Of a DNA stretch of 64,000 bases, positions 14,550 to 27,400 are shown in pieces. The stretch lies in the NCBI GenBank assembly GCA_029204225.1, contig CM055111.1, positions 10,303,000 to 10,366,999 of the forward strand, given 5' to 3'. The position numbers were made by a program, and so were the translations under genes. Position 1 is the stretch's first letter. Every line of letters begins with the position of its first letter. The DNA comes from Diphasiastrum complanatum (Eukaryota > Streptophyta > Lycopodiopsida > Lycopodiales > Lycopodiaceae). The notes under the pieces were generated by a model. The model was not told the DNA's origin. It ran no database searches and worked only from the letters and a program-made list of their open reading frames with translations.

Positions 14550-14816
14550 ATGGCCACAAACAATGGAATCATGTTGGAAAGCAATGATAGGCTCAACTCG
14601 ACAAACTATGCAACTTGAAAAGTAAGGAAGGAATCATTGCTAAAGCTGAATGAACCAATAGACATTGTTGCAGGTGTGGAAGAAAGAGCTCTAGTGCTTC
14701 AAGAACAAGTGAGGTATGACAAAAGGGAAAAGAGAGCTCTCCATATAGTCAAGATGAATGTTATCAATGAACTTCTTAAAGAACCTGGTAAGTGCACTTC
14801 TTCAAGTGATGCATAG
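14550..14816 (+). pseudogene. Copia gag N-terminal fragment with a premature stop
   Basis: Starting at ATG 14550, the translation is MATNNGIMLESNDRLNSTNY-AT, then TGA where Copia gag normally has Trp (NYATW). The same frame continues for about 65 codons through KVRKESLLKLNEPIDIV to a stop near 14814. The opening resembles the UBN2-type gag start ([LN]NG.NY..W). Trp TGG changed to TGA is a single-base change. No nucleocapsid or pol follows. Confidence 0.65.
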
Positions 14817-14965
14817 ATTGCACTGAAGATTATGAAGGTTTCTGAATAAAAGTCCACTTCTAGGGTATTGACCCTAAGGCTCTGGGATAGGACTTGTATA
14901 TTAGGCATAGATAAGATCTTGGCATGTCTTTTAGATTTGTTGAAAATGCAAGGTTGAAGAGGGAG

Positions 14966-15551
14966 TGTGAAAAATTGTCAACTATTTCTTGACTTTTTTG
15001 GGTCATTTTGAGGCCCAATTTGTACATAGTTTGGGTTAGACCTTCTACAAGTGTGTGATGGATTAAAATTATTTTATTATTTGAACAAGTTGAAGAACTG
15101 TCAAACTTCAGTACAAATGTCATTTAGATCAAGTAAATTGGTCATATAGACATTTTTAATGTTAAGTATTAGACACCTAGAAAGAGGAGAGAGAGTCATC
15201 ACTCTCAGATAGAAAGTAGGTCCTATGTTGGAAAAGGATTAGCCAATGCTCATTTGTGGGTTGGAGAAGTATTGGTGAAATATTATTATTCATTTTTGGC
15301 TCTCTTTGACATGTGTGTAGAGTTCGTGTTGTAAGCTTGATTGATGTGCATATTGTGAATGAAATAAATGCTATTTTGTTGTTGTATGACCTATTTACAG
15401 AGGCTTACATTCATATCTAAGTATGTTATGAGTTTCAATTTGATTCTATGTGTATTTGGTTAGTGTTTTGATCAAACTAGCAAGCTAGTGAGTGACTCGT
15501 CTAACACTTGTTGGTGGTCCAATTATTTTTGGCCTAGATCTAAAATTTTGG
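14966..15551 (+). repeat. 3' LTR of the short Copia derivative
   Basis: Begins TGTGAAAAATTGTCAACT after the purine-rich GAAGAGGGAG. Parallel to 13045-13779 but without the long GA tract. Similarity to the 5' LTR fades after about 15551. Confidence 0.7.
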
Positions 15552-18330
15552 GTTTGAAATTTCTATACTCAAATGCTTGTATTCTCAACTTCTTCATCTT
15601 TTCCTTAGATGATCCATAGGGTACCATAAGTAGATGAATATTGTCTTGAAGTATTGTACCAATCAAGTATGACTTCACTCTCAATAGCAAACAAAGAGCG
15701 GTCTGCTATGTGTTAGTCTTTCTCATGTTATTCTTCTTCAATAATTGGCAGCTCCACAACGCTAGGTTGCTCATCATTGTTTTTGATGGACCAACCATCA
15801 CATTCCTTTACATCAATACTAGGGATTTTTTTTCCACCTTTGTATCTTCCATTTTGTAAGAACTTTCAAATAGTAATATTCTTACATTCTTGTTGTATGT
15901 CACACTCAACAACAAGAAGTGGGGTTTTCAACATGCACATCCGACGAATTCTGAAAAACTTAAACTCTGTCGGATTTTTAAATTAAAGCTCTCAACCAAA
16001 AAATGGTCCTATAAGCAATGTCCTACAAGCAATGTTGTTCCATGGGATGTTGTGCCTGGGTAGATGGCCAACTAGAGTCTATGTTTACATTATGAGAATT
16101 TGTGTTTGTAATGTTGAGGTCCATTTGTAAGAAATTTCTATTTGTCACTTTTTTACCTTGTTGTGGAGGTCCTCTTGCTTCAAGAGGAAAACTTGTCTGC
16201 TTGATAACTTTCTCATTGAGCATCTCCATTTGTCCATTGCCTACATGGATTATGCTTTTGTCATCGCATCCCTTGGTATTGCTAAAGATCATCCTTTTTC
16301 CACTACAAGCTTGATCTTACCGAAGCCCTTATATCCCTTAACATGTTTTTTGATGGTTCATCCAATACAATAGGCACTAGGCCTATTTTGTGAGAAAAAA
16401 AGGAACATTTATTAGATGTACTTTTTTATTTATTGGCAGTGACAATGTGAAATATTCATTGCGACTATGTAGCAAGTAATATGTAGCTATTTTAACATAT
16501 ACTACTATATACCTCTAATTATGTATGCATGCGGTTGGCCTCTGTGTGTGTGCATGTGGCTAGTGACCAAAATTCATAACAACTAGATGATAAATGTCAA
16601 TAGATCATGTAAAGGTTGAACGTGTGTATGGATACAACTCACATTGAGGCCTTCCAACATCGTGTCTCACTTCTCTTATCTCATTGGCTTTTATAACCAA
16701 TTGGTGCCGACGATAAGAGGGTTCCAAAATAGCTCCATGGAAGTAGACCTCATGTTTTACACCAAAATAGCTCCATGGAAGTAGACCAAGGTTGTTGTGT
16801 TTATGTGATAATGGGACATTCCGAGGTAGGAATATTATAAGTTCGAAAATGATAGCACTAGTTTCCTATTTACTTCCCTAGAGCTACCATTTGGTGCATA
16901 GTGACATCATTTTTTAATGTTGTCATCCATTTCATTTGTATGATGGAAAAGGTGGTCTTGGCATTGATGTAAGGTGACCATAAGATATCATCATGGTGAA
17001 ATATTTGGAACTTGAGCCCCTTTGAATCCAAAAATTTGATCATTGTTCCATTCACATCTTTTGACACACTACATCAACTCATGATTCATCACTCGACACA
17101 ATGTCAATGCCATCCTTACTCGTATTCCACTTAAAGCAAAAGGGGGGGAGGGGGGTTGGTTTATTTCACCACATGGGATGTCCATGACAGTCAACTCGCA
17201 CTCCACTCCACGTTGTGGTCCACCCTCATCCAAGTGCTTGAGAGCTACCTGATTGCATCTTTCAAACACCCGCGACACTTGAATGAGGGCATTCCCTCAC
17301 ATGGTAGTGAGTGTTGCATGTATAAAAGCTTTGATGAGAAGGTAATGAAATTGGTCCAATGCATAGCCTTTCCTCTCTTTGGGTCCAATACCTCACCTTG
17401 AGGTTTGGAGTTAGATTCCATCGAAGAGCACATATGGCATTCAATATCAAAACAAGGTGATCCTAATGATCCCTTTGGGGTAGCTTTGTTGTGCACTTTA
17501 AAAGGAATTGAAAGTTTTGCAATCTAAAAGTAGAAAGAAAAACACACTTTTATTTAAACTCAAACTCACATGTTTGAGAGAGAATCTTCATGACAAGTTA
17601 CAACTATGGAGACTGTTGACAGATCCCCTGCTCCAGAGGATCTGTTGGTTTTGTAAAAGTTCTTTTTCTTACTTCTTCTGCCTATCAGCAGAGATGGTGG
17701 GCTCTTGCTTAGTGTTCTTTCTTGTTTCAAGCCCAAAATCAGGCAGAAGGGACGAGTTCTTGTTGTATTATTATGTCCTGCCTGTCAGAGGACATCCGGG
17801 GATGGGTCACTCTTGAACTGAATGCACGTGCATAATCAATCAAAATGCAAGCCAATGCGTTCAACAAATGATCTACGTTACTGCTCAGTTGAACAACGAT
17901 GGATTCCTACTTCTACTTTGCTGCAAAATGAACTAAAATCAGATCCTACACTATTACTTTACTTGCATAAATTGACAAAACAAGAAACAAAAACTAATCT
18001 ACAACATGTTAGAAGTCCAAGAATCAAGAAACCAACCAGTCTTTTGATTCTTGGACATCCCAAAAACATCAAGAACTAGAATGTTAGAGAATACGCAAGA
18101 TTTATGCCACATTTCTAGCCTATTTAGTTTACTTGAATGCTGGCTCCTACATTAATACACAAGAAAACATGAAATCTAATCCACAACTAGGAAAGCAAGA
18201 AAACTAATCCACTCTAAATCCACAACCACACACAATATGAATGGAAGGGCATGATCATAGGGGCATCACTCAAGAAAACATCATGATCAAGGAGCTTAGT
18301 GTAGCATCAAACTCATGGGAAATCTTCTTA
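15552..18330. other. No gene recognised
   Basis: Several short frames on both strands (for example around 16023-16380, and 17069-17500 on the - strand) show no family motif I can name. A G-run lies near 17141-17155. The region may be old transposon sequence, but no diagnostic feature was seen. Confidence 0.4.
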
Positions 18331-18737
18331 CCTCTCACCTTAGACCGAAGAGGTCTCTGAGAAGACGAGACAAACGAAGATTGAGAGCCGAGTATGAGAG
18401 CCGAGAAATGCTAGTTAGGAATGGCAAGCAAGAACTGTGTAAGCCTCGTGGTGAATCCCGGAAGATGGAATGACCATGTAGGAACTAGTATTTTTAGGCA
18501 AATGTAATAAATGCAAGTAGACCCCTCTTAAAAAAAGTAGAGTGAGCCACCTTTTGATGGTGACCACTAGTGGAGAGCATTATTCCACTTGTGGAGTAAT
18601 TCCACTAGGATGCCACCTAAGAAGCTCTCTTGCTTATTTAAGTGACTCCCTCTTTGTGTAGAGGAGCTTTTTGCATTGTATCTACTCTTGAGTTGCTCTG
18701 TCCGAGTATCTTGGGGATCCGTCAGAATCAGCCAACA
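18331..18737 (-). repeat. 3' terminal repeat with inverted body
   Basis: 18686-18737 reads TCTTGAGTTGCTCTGTCCGA.. exactly as in the other repeat. 18331-18685 reads as its reverse complement. The junction at 18685/18686 joins the distal LTR end (..GATACAAT.. in reverse) to the head. Confidence 0.7.
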
Positions 18738-21083
18738 TTATCTCACCCCTAATGTGTTGCAGGACCCACTGTAACTCATATTGGACGATGTCGCTCCGCT
18801 TTGTATTGGCATCTTCGATCGTCACTTGGAAAAGCGTAGATCCTCATTTGCTTACATAATACCAAGTGCTTATTGTCGCCAGTCTTTATCACAAAAACTG
18901 TTTTTCACGAATTGCCGCAGTTTAACCAAAATGTCTTATTGCTGCAATTGGTTGACATTCTCAAAATTGGAGAGCTCTCAGCAGCTTCACAACTTGCACG
19001 CTTGAGTACTTTCCATGTGTCTCTTTGTTTTGTCACTTGTATCTGCCATTGACGGTTTCATCTTTGGTTTCTTGGCAGATTCTATCTTCTGGGAGGTCTG
19101 TATCCTCCATTTGCCTCTGGGTGTTTCCGTGGTTCTTCTCTCAGTTGAAGTTCCAGTCTCAAGGAAAACCTTTGATCTACAGGTTGCACAAAGTTTGATT
19201 ATCAGTCTCAAGGGGATGGATTCATCAAAAATTGGTGGTAGGAATAGTTTTGGATGGACGGTTTGGTAACAATAAGAAAACGTGATGAAGACTTGGTGAA
19301 AGGATGAAGGAACTGATAGTTCTACAGTTGCAGCCTTGGACCCTTGCAATGTCAAGCTTTGACCACCACTTGCTGGGTGAGGAGCTTGCTTTATTTTGTA
19401 GGTTCACAGTTGTCTTCATCTTTCTTTTCTGCAGCTCTTTCTTTTGATCCGTTACTTTTGGATCTCTTTGGGCTTTGTAGGATAATATTCAACTATCATT
19501 GCTCCAAAGAGTTTCTTTTGATCAAGATTAATCTGGCTCATCTGTTGCTTAAGTTTTGTCCTTTCCTCCTCAGCTTCTTTGCTTAATTTCTGATGTCTTC
19601 TAGCTACTTCGCCTGTTCTTGCAGGTCTTCTTTTGGCTGATCAACCATTGTAGGTGGCAATTGGTCTCGGCAAGACATTTGCAATGATCTTTCAACTGCT
19701 TCGGTAGGACTATAAAAACTAGGGATTTCTCATAAGAACAGTAAACTGATGATAAACAAATAGATGGAGGGAAGGGTGGTAGTGACAACGGTAGATGGTG
19801 TGGGCGATAGGCATGAGAATGGGCGCAGAAGTATGGCAAGAGGTCGGTTGAAGAAGGAGACTGATTTCCCAATGCTTGTGTTTTCTTTTTTTGAAGGATC
19901 TTCGTCGTGACTGGGATACTTCTTCTGATCGAGTCGCTTTGGACTGCCCATCTATCTTCTTAGCCTTGTCGTTGTCAACTTTGGATTTGTGACCTTTGTT
20001 GTCGATCTTGCTGGTGTTGTTGCTGGCAGCGTAATTGCTCCAGTGGATCCAAGCAGATCCACTCTCTCCCCCTCCAAAATCTGTTGGTGGGGATGTTGTT
20101 GCTAGTAACTGTTCATGCTCAGGATTGGATCGGCGTGTGGAACACGTAGTTGAAACTCGTTGAACATGCGACTGGACTAAATATTGAACAAATTTTAACT
20201 AAATTTGTTTCGATCTTGTTGTAATTGACTCGGAGATGAATATGGCAATTAGATGCAGGAATCAACTCGGACGTGACATGGACTGTGCAGATTTGGTGGA
20301 TGCACAAAAATCCAAAACTCTGTATAAGGTGACTAGAAAATTGATAGATGAATGACAAGCTATTCTTGAGATACGCTACATGATGTCTCCTGTGCAATGG
20401 CTATCTTTGATAAACTAAAAACAAATCTAAAAAAATATGCATTTAGAAGAAATTACCAAAATTAAACAATGACAAAAAATAAACAAGAGAGATACCAATG
20501 TTATAGAGAGTGAAGGCCATAGAGCACTTGTCAAACAAAAAGTCATTCATCAACGTGCATAATTCACCTGGACAATTTCATGTTGCATTGATCTTGTAGA
20601 GTAATGAAAAACTCTCAAAAGCCCTTGTCCAAAAACAAGGCAGGTAGCGACACTTGAATCTACCATCGTTGATAGTAGATGCTGTAAGATATAGCTTGAG
20701 AAGCAGTGATGATTGAGGTACCATGTCCTGAGGACCTCTCTGAGTAAGAGACCAAATCTCTAATTGGATTTTCGAATTGTAGTTTTATTGTGGATTGTCA
20801 CATTAGAAATCTGATCAGCATGTGTAAAGACAAATAGATTTGAGATTGTAGAAGGGGAGAAAAACTGTCAATTCCCTATGGAGGTTGCTCTTGGTTGGAC
20901 ATTGTAGCAGATGACGGAATATCGGTTTCACTTTCTTTCGACAAGGACTCATTTCATATTGTCTTTGTGAATGATGGAGCTGGTGTATTGTGCGGTAGTG
21001 TAGAAGTTTGCTAGAAAATTCTCAATTGAGCAGCAGGTTTAACTGTTGGTTGCTATGGTGCTTATGTGGTTGTCGGGAAGATC

Positions 21084-22544
21084 CTAATGTGATTCATAAC
21101 TAATGTGACGGGTAGGTAGGATCTTAGTTGGTTGCTTTGGACAGTGTTTGAAACTGTGTTTTCTGATACAGTCGGGACACTCAGCATGGTACTGGGTCTT
21201 AACTGGACAATCAACCATGAAGTGGCCAGTTTCACCACAAATGAAACATCTGGTGTGCAATGGCCCTTGTATAACGGCATAGCCATCTTGTATGGCTAAT
21301 GGGTCTGGACTTTCAGATGGATATATATGATAAGGCAAGGCATTTCCAGACTGTGATGGATGTTCTTCATATTGTTGAACTGTATGTGCTTGGATAGGTC
21401 GATATGAAGGACAAGCATCAGCAGGATGCGTAGCCCGACAGTGTGGGCACCATACTGTTTTTCGTCTATAAGGTACCTGTGCAAGGTTTGACTGACCAGG
21501 CATACTGCTTTGGATAGACTTAGGGTAGCTTGAAACTCATTGGTGAGTTTCTCCATATGTAGTTGGTGTTGCTTATTAAACAACTCCAACTAGGATTTCC
21601 AAAGCTGATCTCGGGTATCCTCAATCGGCTTCGACTCATGGAGAGGAGCAAGTGGTGCTCGTCTTTCCCTGGATTCATCAACATCTGATCCTTCATCTTC
21701 TTCCTTGATGGAATCAGACATAGCTAATTTGAGGCTCATATATTCATCATTGGATTTAAGCTCGCATATAATCCATCTTGGAAGGCCGACTAAAAACCAG
21801 ATGATGAGCATCTGTTTGGAGGACTGTTCTTGTACTTGACTTTTGAGGCGTTTGAAACACTCGATATAGTCTTGTACGCGCTCATCCTTTGCCATATTGA
21901 TGCTACTCAATTTGACAAAAGGGCTCTCTATCAAACGAAAGGGTTTAAAACGCTTGACAAATGATCTTTTAGAATTGACCAATCTGTTTTATCTTCACGA
22001 TCAAGGTTGAAAAACCAATCACGTGCTTTAGCGATCATGTTCATTGAAAACAGTTGGACTATAGCATCGGGAGATGTTTCGCCATATACATCACATGCAT
22101 TCTCAAAGATTTGCAAAAATTTTTGAGGGTCCGAACTACCGTCAAACTTTGGTAGATCTAGCTTGGGTGTACGTCTCTCAAGATGAGCATGGTGGGTAGC
22201 AGAAACTCCATTAATGTTGGTTCTGGCATGGGATGTTTCAAAACCATGAACATGGGTTTTGGATCGTGAAGACTCGGCTCTATCATGTTCTTGTCCTTCG
22301 AATGGGTTTGTGGATGGCTCGTAGGGTTAGGACCGCATTCGGTAGAATCTATGACGTCTGATTTGTTCAGCTGTAGGGGACCTGATCTCATATGGATAAT
22401 CGTCTGGGATTTCAGGGTCTCTTTGTTTTGGTCCATTGGGTACTGGTGTTTTTGAATTTTTTTTTTTTTTTGCACCAAACTTGTGAAGTCTCTTCTCATT
22501 TCAGCATGGAGTTGATACAATCCACAAAAAGCTCCTCTACACAA
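21084..22544 (-). pseudogene. Gypsy-type gag with CCHC zinc knuckle, frameshifted
   Basis: On the - strand, blocks in order are: an N-terminal region (about 22544-22158); a retrotransposon-gag core around 22116-21780 with MQIFENACDVYGET, WFFNLDREDKTDW, FVKRFKPF and YIECFKRLKSQ; an acidic linker; and a C-terminal block (21503-21084) with the knuckle CFICGETGHFMVDC (CX2CX4HX4C) plus further CX2C clusters. Gag would package element RNA. The blocks lie in different frames with stops between them, so no intact protein is made. The core is unusually well preserved for a relic. No protease or pol follows. Confidence 0.75.
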
Positions 22545-22920
22545 AGAGGGAGTCTCTTAAATAAGCAAGAGACCTTCTTAGGTGGCATCATAGTGGAATT
22601 TCCACATTTCACAAATTACAAGTGGAATAATGCTCTCCACTAGTGGTCACCATCAAAAGGTGGCTCACTCTACTTTCTTTAAGAGGGGTCTACTTGCATT
22701 TATAACATTTGCCTAGAAATACTAGTTCCTACATAGTCATTCCATCTTCTAGGATTCACCACGAGGCTTACAGAGTTCTTGCTTGCCATTCCTAACTAGC
22801 ATTTCTCGGCTCTCAGTCTCGTTAGTCTCGTCTTCTCAGAGACCTCCTCGGTCTAAGGTGAGAGGTGCTCTTGAGTTGCTCTGTCCGAGTATCTTGGGGA
22901 TTCGTCAGAATCAGCCAACA
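22511..22920 (-). repeat. 5' terminal repeat (LTR) of the gag-only element
   Basis: Its body 22511-22865 is the reverse complement of 18331-18685. Its head (about 22869-22920) is in the same orientation as 18686-18737. Confidence 0.7.
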
Positions 22921-22940
22921 GAGACAAAGTAAGAACAAAC

Positions 22941-23398
22941 CTAGTATTATCATTTAGGTGTTTGGGGAAGCCATCAAAGTATAGGAATGAAGCGAGCATC
23001 TTTTCTCAAGATGTGGCATCATGAAAACTGATGGTTTTCTACATAGGCATATAAAACCTTTAATGAGTCTCATTTCTTAAAAAACTGAGAAGCTTCATGT
23101 GGGTTTTTTGAGGATAACCCAAAAAAGGTTTTATAAAACCGAAAAGCTTCATGTGGGTTTTTTGATAATAACCCAAAAAAGGTTTTTTAACAATGGTGGG
23201 TGGGGCCATGAGAAAGGTACACATCACATGAGTCAAGTCTCAAAAGGGTGTCCTAGATTGAATGAGGTCCTCCTTGCCCACCAAGTTGATAATCTATTAC
23301 ATGATGATTCAATGAAATTCATAATTGACTCACAAAAACATAAAAACAAACAATGGATAATGAGAAAGAAAGAAAAGAGGGAGACTTCGTCTTCTATG

Positions 23399-23483
<85 letters not shown>

Positions 23484-23492
23484 AGAGAGAGA
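22941..23492. repeat. Tandem duplication unit 1 (about 552 bp)
   Basis: Starts CTAGTATTATCATTTAGGTG and is repeated at 23493 with only scattered differences. Contains two adjacent copies of a GCTTCATGTGGGTTTTTTGA-type motif and ends in (GT)n(GA)n (about 23400-23481). Confidence 0.9.
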
Positions 23493-23951
23493 CCTAGTAT
23501 TATCATTTAGGTGTTTGGGGAAGCCATCAAAGTATAGGAATGAAGCGAGCATCTTTTCTCAAGATGTGGCATCATGAAAATTGATGGTTTTTTACATAGG
23601 CATATAAAACCTTTAATGAGTCTCATTCCTTAAAAAACTGAGAAGCTTCATGTGGGTTTTTTGAGAATAACCCAAAAAGGGTTTTATAAAACCGAAAAGC
23701 TTCATGTGGGTTTTTTGATAATAACCCAAAAAAGGTTTTTTAACAATGGTGGGTGGGGCCATGAGAAAGGTACACATCACATGAGTCAAGTCTCAAAAGG
23801 GTGTCCTAGATTGAATGAGGTCCTCCTTGCCCACCAAGTTGATAATCTATTACATGATGATCCAATGAAATTCATAATTGACTCACAAAAACATGAAAAC
23901 AAACAATGGATAATGAGAAAGAAAGAAAAGAGGGAGACTTCGTCTTCTATC

Positions 23952-23998
<47 letters not shown>

Positions 23999-24003
23999 TG
24001 AGT

Positions 24004-24059
<56 letters not shown>
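23493..24059. repeat. Tandem duplication unit 2 with longer microsatellite
   Basis: Direct repeat of 22941-23492. Its (GT)n (about 23954-23995), GTGA interruptions and (GA)n (about 24009-24059) differ in length from unit 1. It lies 400 bp upstream of the LAX start codon. Confidence 0.9.
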
Positions 24060-24060
<1 letters not shown>

Positions 24061-24062
<2 letters not shown>

Positions 24063-24186
24063 TCTGTAGAAACAGATTCGAAGCTTGCCTGCTGTAGAAT
24101 TTGCTTTCTTTAGAAACAGGATCGAAGCTTTCCTGCTCTAGAGTTTGCTTTCTTTAGAAACAGGATCGAAGCTTGCCTGCTGTAGG
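24061..24186 (+). repeat. Three ~44 bp tandem repeats upstream of LAX
   Basis: Units at about 24061-24103, 24104-24147 and 24148-24186 share TAGAAACAG.ATCGAAGCTT and CCTGCT.TAG. They sit within the likely promoter or 5' UTR of the LAX gene. Any regulatory role is inference. Confidence 0.75.
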
Positions 24187-24458
24187 TTGTGCTTTTCTGT
24201 ACAGTTGAGTTTTTAGTGGCAGCTGAAGAATACAAGTGACGATTGAGTCTGCATTGGCAACAAGACTAACTGATAGACATTGTCAGTGCTTCCTAGATGG
24301 CAAAGTTTCAGAAATTGCATTGATCGTTGACAGTAGATCGATGAGACTGATTAATCAGCGAGAATGAATTTTAGTGTTTGGATCTGCACCGAAAAACAGA
24401 AAAATAAGGGAGAAAAATCAGCAGGAACAGCACTGGAAGCGGTAGAGCTGCAGCTGAG

Positions 24459-27400
24459 ATGGCTGCCCCCCAGTTAGGAGATGCAATTTTGTTTGGGAAA
24501 GAGCGCGGAGCTCAACAGTTTGAGTGGGTAGATAATTTGTCAGTAGAGCAGGAGATTGTGCAGATAAATACGGTCCGTCGTGAGAGTAAATCAGGAACAG
24601 ACATCCGAGAGGAAGTTTTGGGTTCGTGGAGGAATGCGTTTTCTGTTATTGTATGGGAAGGTGGCTCTTCGTTTGATGCATGGCTTACAGCTTCATCTGT
24701 TCAGGTTCTTTTATTTCTCTTTCGCCTACAACATCTCACTTTAGCTTGGATTGATCTGCTGTCCTTGAGTAATCTTCAATTAGCTTTCTACGTCTTCATA
24801 GTTTGCTTTGAGTGTATAATATTATGATATATAAGCTGAATTTGGCATCCTAAGATGATGATCATGATATACTCTCATGAAACTGAAACGGTTAATCCGA
24901 ATAGTTACAGGTTGCACAGGTCCTACTCACGTTGCCGTATTCTTTTTCACAACTGGGTTTCGCATCCGGAATAGCATTCCAGATATTTTATGGATTTGTT
25001 GGCTGCTGGACGTGCTATATCATCACCTGCCTGTATGCAGACTACAGATTCATGAAAGAAAAACAAAATGCTATATCTAAAAATCACACAATCCAGGTAA
25101 TATAATAACTGGCATAGTTTTCTTGCTCTTCAATTATACTGCGTAGTAATGGTTCACTATCAAAACAGAATACAGCTTCTCTTATTTTTGCTTGCAATCA
25201 GTGGTACGAGGTGTTGGGTGGACTGCTAGGGCCAGGGTGGAAGGTAGCAGCACTGGTTTTCAATACGACATACCTCCTCTGCCTTTCAGTTATACAACTG
25301 ATCGCTTGTGGAAGGTGAGCACAGGAACGCCTGCCATCCCTAAATAGCCAAGCCAAGAGAATCTGCACGACTTTTACTTTTTCAACCAGAGGTGTCTGAT
25401 CACTGTCTCTGATCTTTTCTGAACAGCACTGTCTATTACATCAATGATAGCATCACGAAGCGCACTTGGACGCTCATAATTGGATCGATATTCATGTTGA
25501 GCATTTTCATCCCCACTGCTTACAACTACCGGATGTGGTCGCTAGCAGGAATTCTAATGACAACCTACACGGCCTGGTATCTTACCATCGCCGCAGCTAC
25601 TCATGGCCAGGTTGAACACAAGCCGCGAATTAACATAGATGCTCCAAATTTTCCTGATTGAGTTGCCTTACAACATCTTAGATCTAAGAAGAGCTAAAGC
25701 TTTTTTGCAACCACACCTAAAAATAGATGTCTTGGCGAATTGATGTGCCGGAATTGCTGCTTGACAGATCCCCAACGTGAAGCATTCAGGAGCCAAGAAT
25801 CTGGTTCTATATTTCACCGGCGCCACAAATCTGCTGTTCACATTTGGTGGGCATTCTGTAACTGTGTATGTAAACCCAAATCCAAAACTTTCTCAGAAAG
25901 CTACAGAATAATCTTCCATAGCTGAATCAGACAGCCTATAAAATCAGATTGTCCCAAGGTAATATGTTTGCAATTCAGGAAGAGATGAGGCAAATGGGAA
26001 ATTAGCTACATAGTAAAACCCAGCTGTAGATGAATAAACCAATGCACTTGAAGAAGAGATGAGCAGATGTGGATTGAAGGTCTGTGTCCGTGTTGGCAGG
26101 GAGATCATGGATGCAATGTGGAGGCCCAGAAAATTCAAAGTAACATATTTATACACGGTGCTGTATATATTCTCACTGACAATTCCATCTGCATCAGCAG
26201 TATACTGGGCATTTGGAGATGTGTTGCTGCATACGTCTAATGCATTTGGAGCGCTGCCCAGAACAAAATTCAGAGATGCTGCTGTTGTTCTCATGCTCAT
26301 TCACCAGGTGGGTCTCTCTCTCTCTCTCTCTCAACTTTTCCTTCCCAATCCTCTTTCTTTATCCATGAGGCTTTCTTTTGAGCTTAACCCTAATTTTCTT
26401 ACCATAGGTTCCTAAACCATTAGGTATACAAATCATATATAAGATCTATGGATGTTGGACCAGCTAAGAATAATAGCATGCTTTGTCAATCAATTATTCA
26501 CTTATGGGATAAAATAAGGAACATGTAACATGGGCTCTTCAAGAAGAGCAAGTTTCTTCATATGTTTGAGAACCCTAGACCACATTCTCACGTGACTATT
26601 CACTTCTCTGATAAAATAAGCAACATTTCGCAAGGGATCTTTAGAAGATCCAAGTTTCCTCTCATGTTTGGGAAGTGAAACCCTAATTGAATAAATTACA
26701 TCCTTAATACCAATATTTTAGAAAGTTCTCGCTTGTCTATTCAAAAGCCATTCACTTATGGGATAAAAGAAAAAATGCATAACGTCGGCTCTTTTTATTA
26801 TTATTTTGCATACATTATTAAGCAACTAGTGGTTGTTATACACAACATATATACAACATGGCCAAGCTATTTAAGAAGGTAAGTTCCTTAGATGTCACTA
26901 CATAGCGGTCGGGATTCGAGCTTTGCACCTTTTTGATGATAGTCAACAACTCTACCCATACACCCCACCGTGATGGACTAACATGGGCTCTTTAGAAGAT
27001 CCAAGTTTTTTTTTTCATGTTTGGGAACCCTAAACAACATTAACTACATGACAACCTCATATGTACTCTAGAAAGCATGGCACATGTGTTTCTCAATTAA
27101 CTTGCGACTTATGGGATGCTGTAAGGAACATGTCACATGGGCTCTTTAGAAGATTCAAGCTTCTCTTGTGTTTGGGAACCCTAATTCTAATTGACTACTG
27201 GACGATGCTCATCAATATTCTAGTAACCCCTACCATCCTTTTTTAACTAACTATCCAATATGGGATAAAATAAGGGGCGTATCTCATGGCCTCTTATTTA
27301 TTCTCATGCTTGGGGATCCTAATTGACTACTTGACAACCTCATCAGTGGTCTAAGAACACACCTACTCTTCTTTCTCAATAGTCTCACATATGGGATAGA

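Larger units (their letters stand above)
18331..22920 (-). mobile_element. Gag-only LTR-type element with rearranged 3' terminal repeat
   Basis: On the - strand: a terminal repeat 22920 to 22511 beginning TGTTGGCTGATTCTGACG, a Gypsy-like gag (about 22544-21084), about 2.3 kb without recognised coding (21080-18740), then a second terminal repeat starting at 18737 with the same bases. No RT or integrase was found, so it is non-autonomous. The second repeat keeps 52 bp in the expected orientation (18737-18686), but the remaining ~355 bp (18331-18685) are inverted relative to the first. No canonical PBS was seen beside the first repeat, so LTR status is inferred from the gag and the TG start. Confidence 0.6.

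Noticed and set aside
18987-19355. 122-codon - strand frame in the gag-only element
   Set aside because: No pol or other motif was recognised; it is not supported as a gene.
23099-24005. Two parallel 117-128 codon frames upstream of LAX
   Set aside because: They are the two units of a tandem duplication and run into the microsatellite; no conserved protein motif was found.
25944-26300. 118-codon - strand frame over LAX exon 6
   Set aside because: It is antisense to a well-supported exon.
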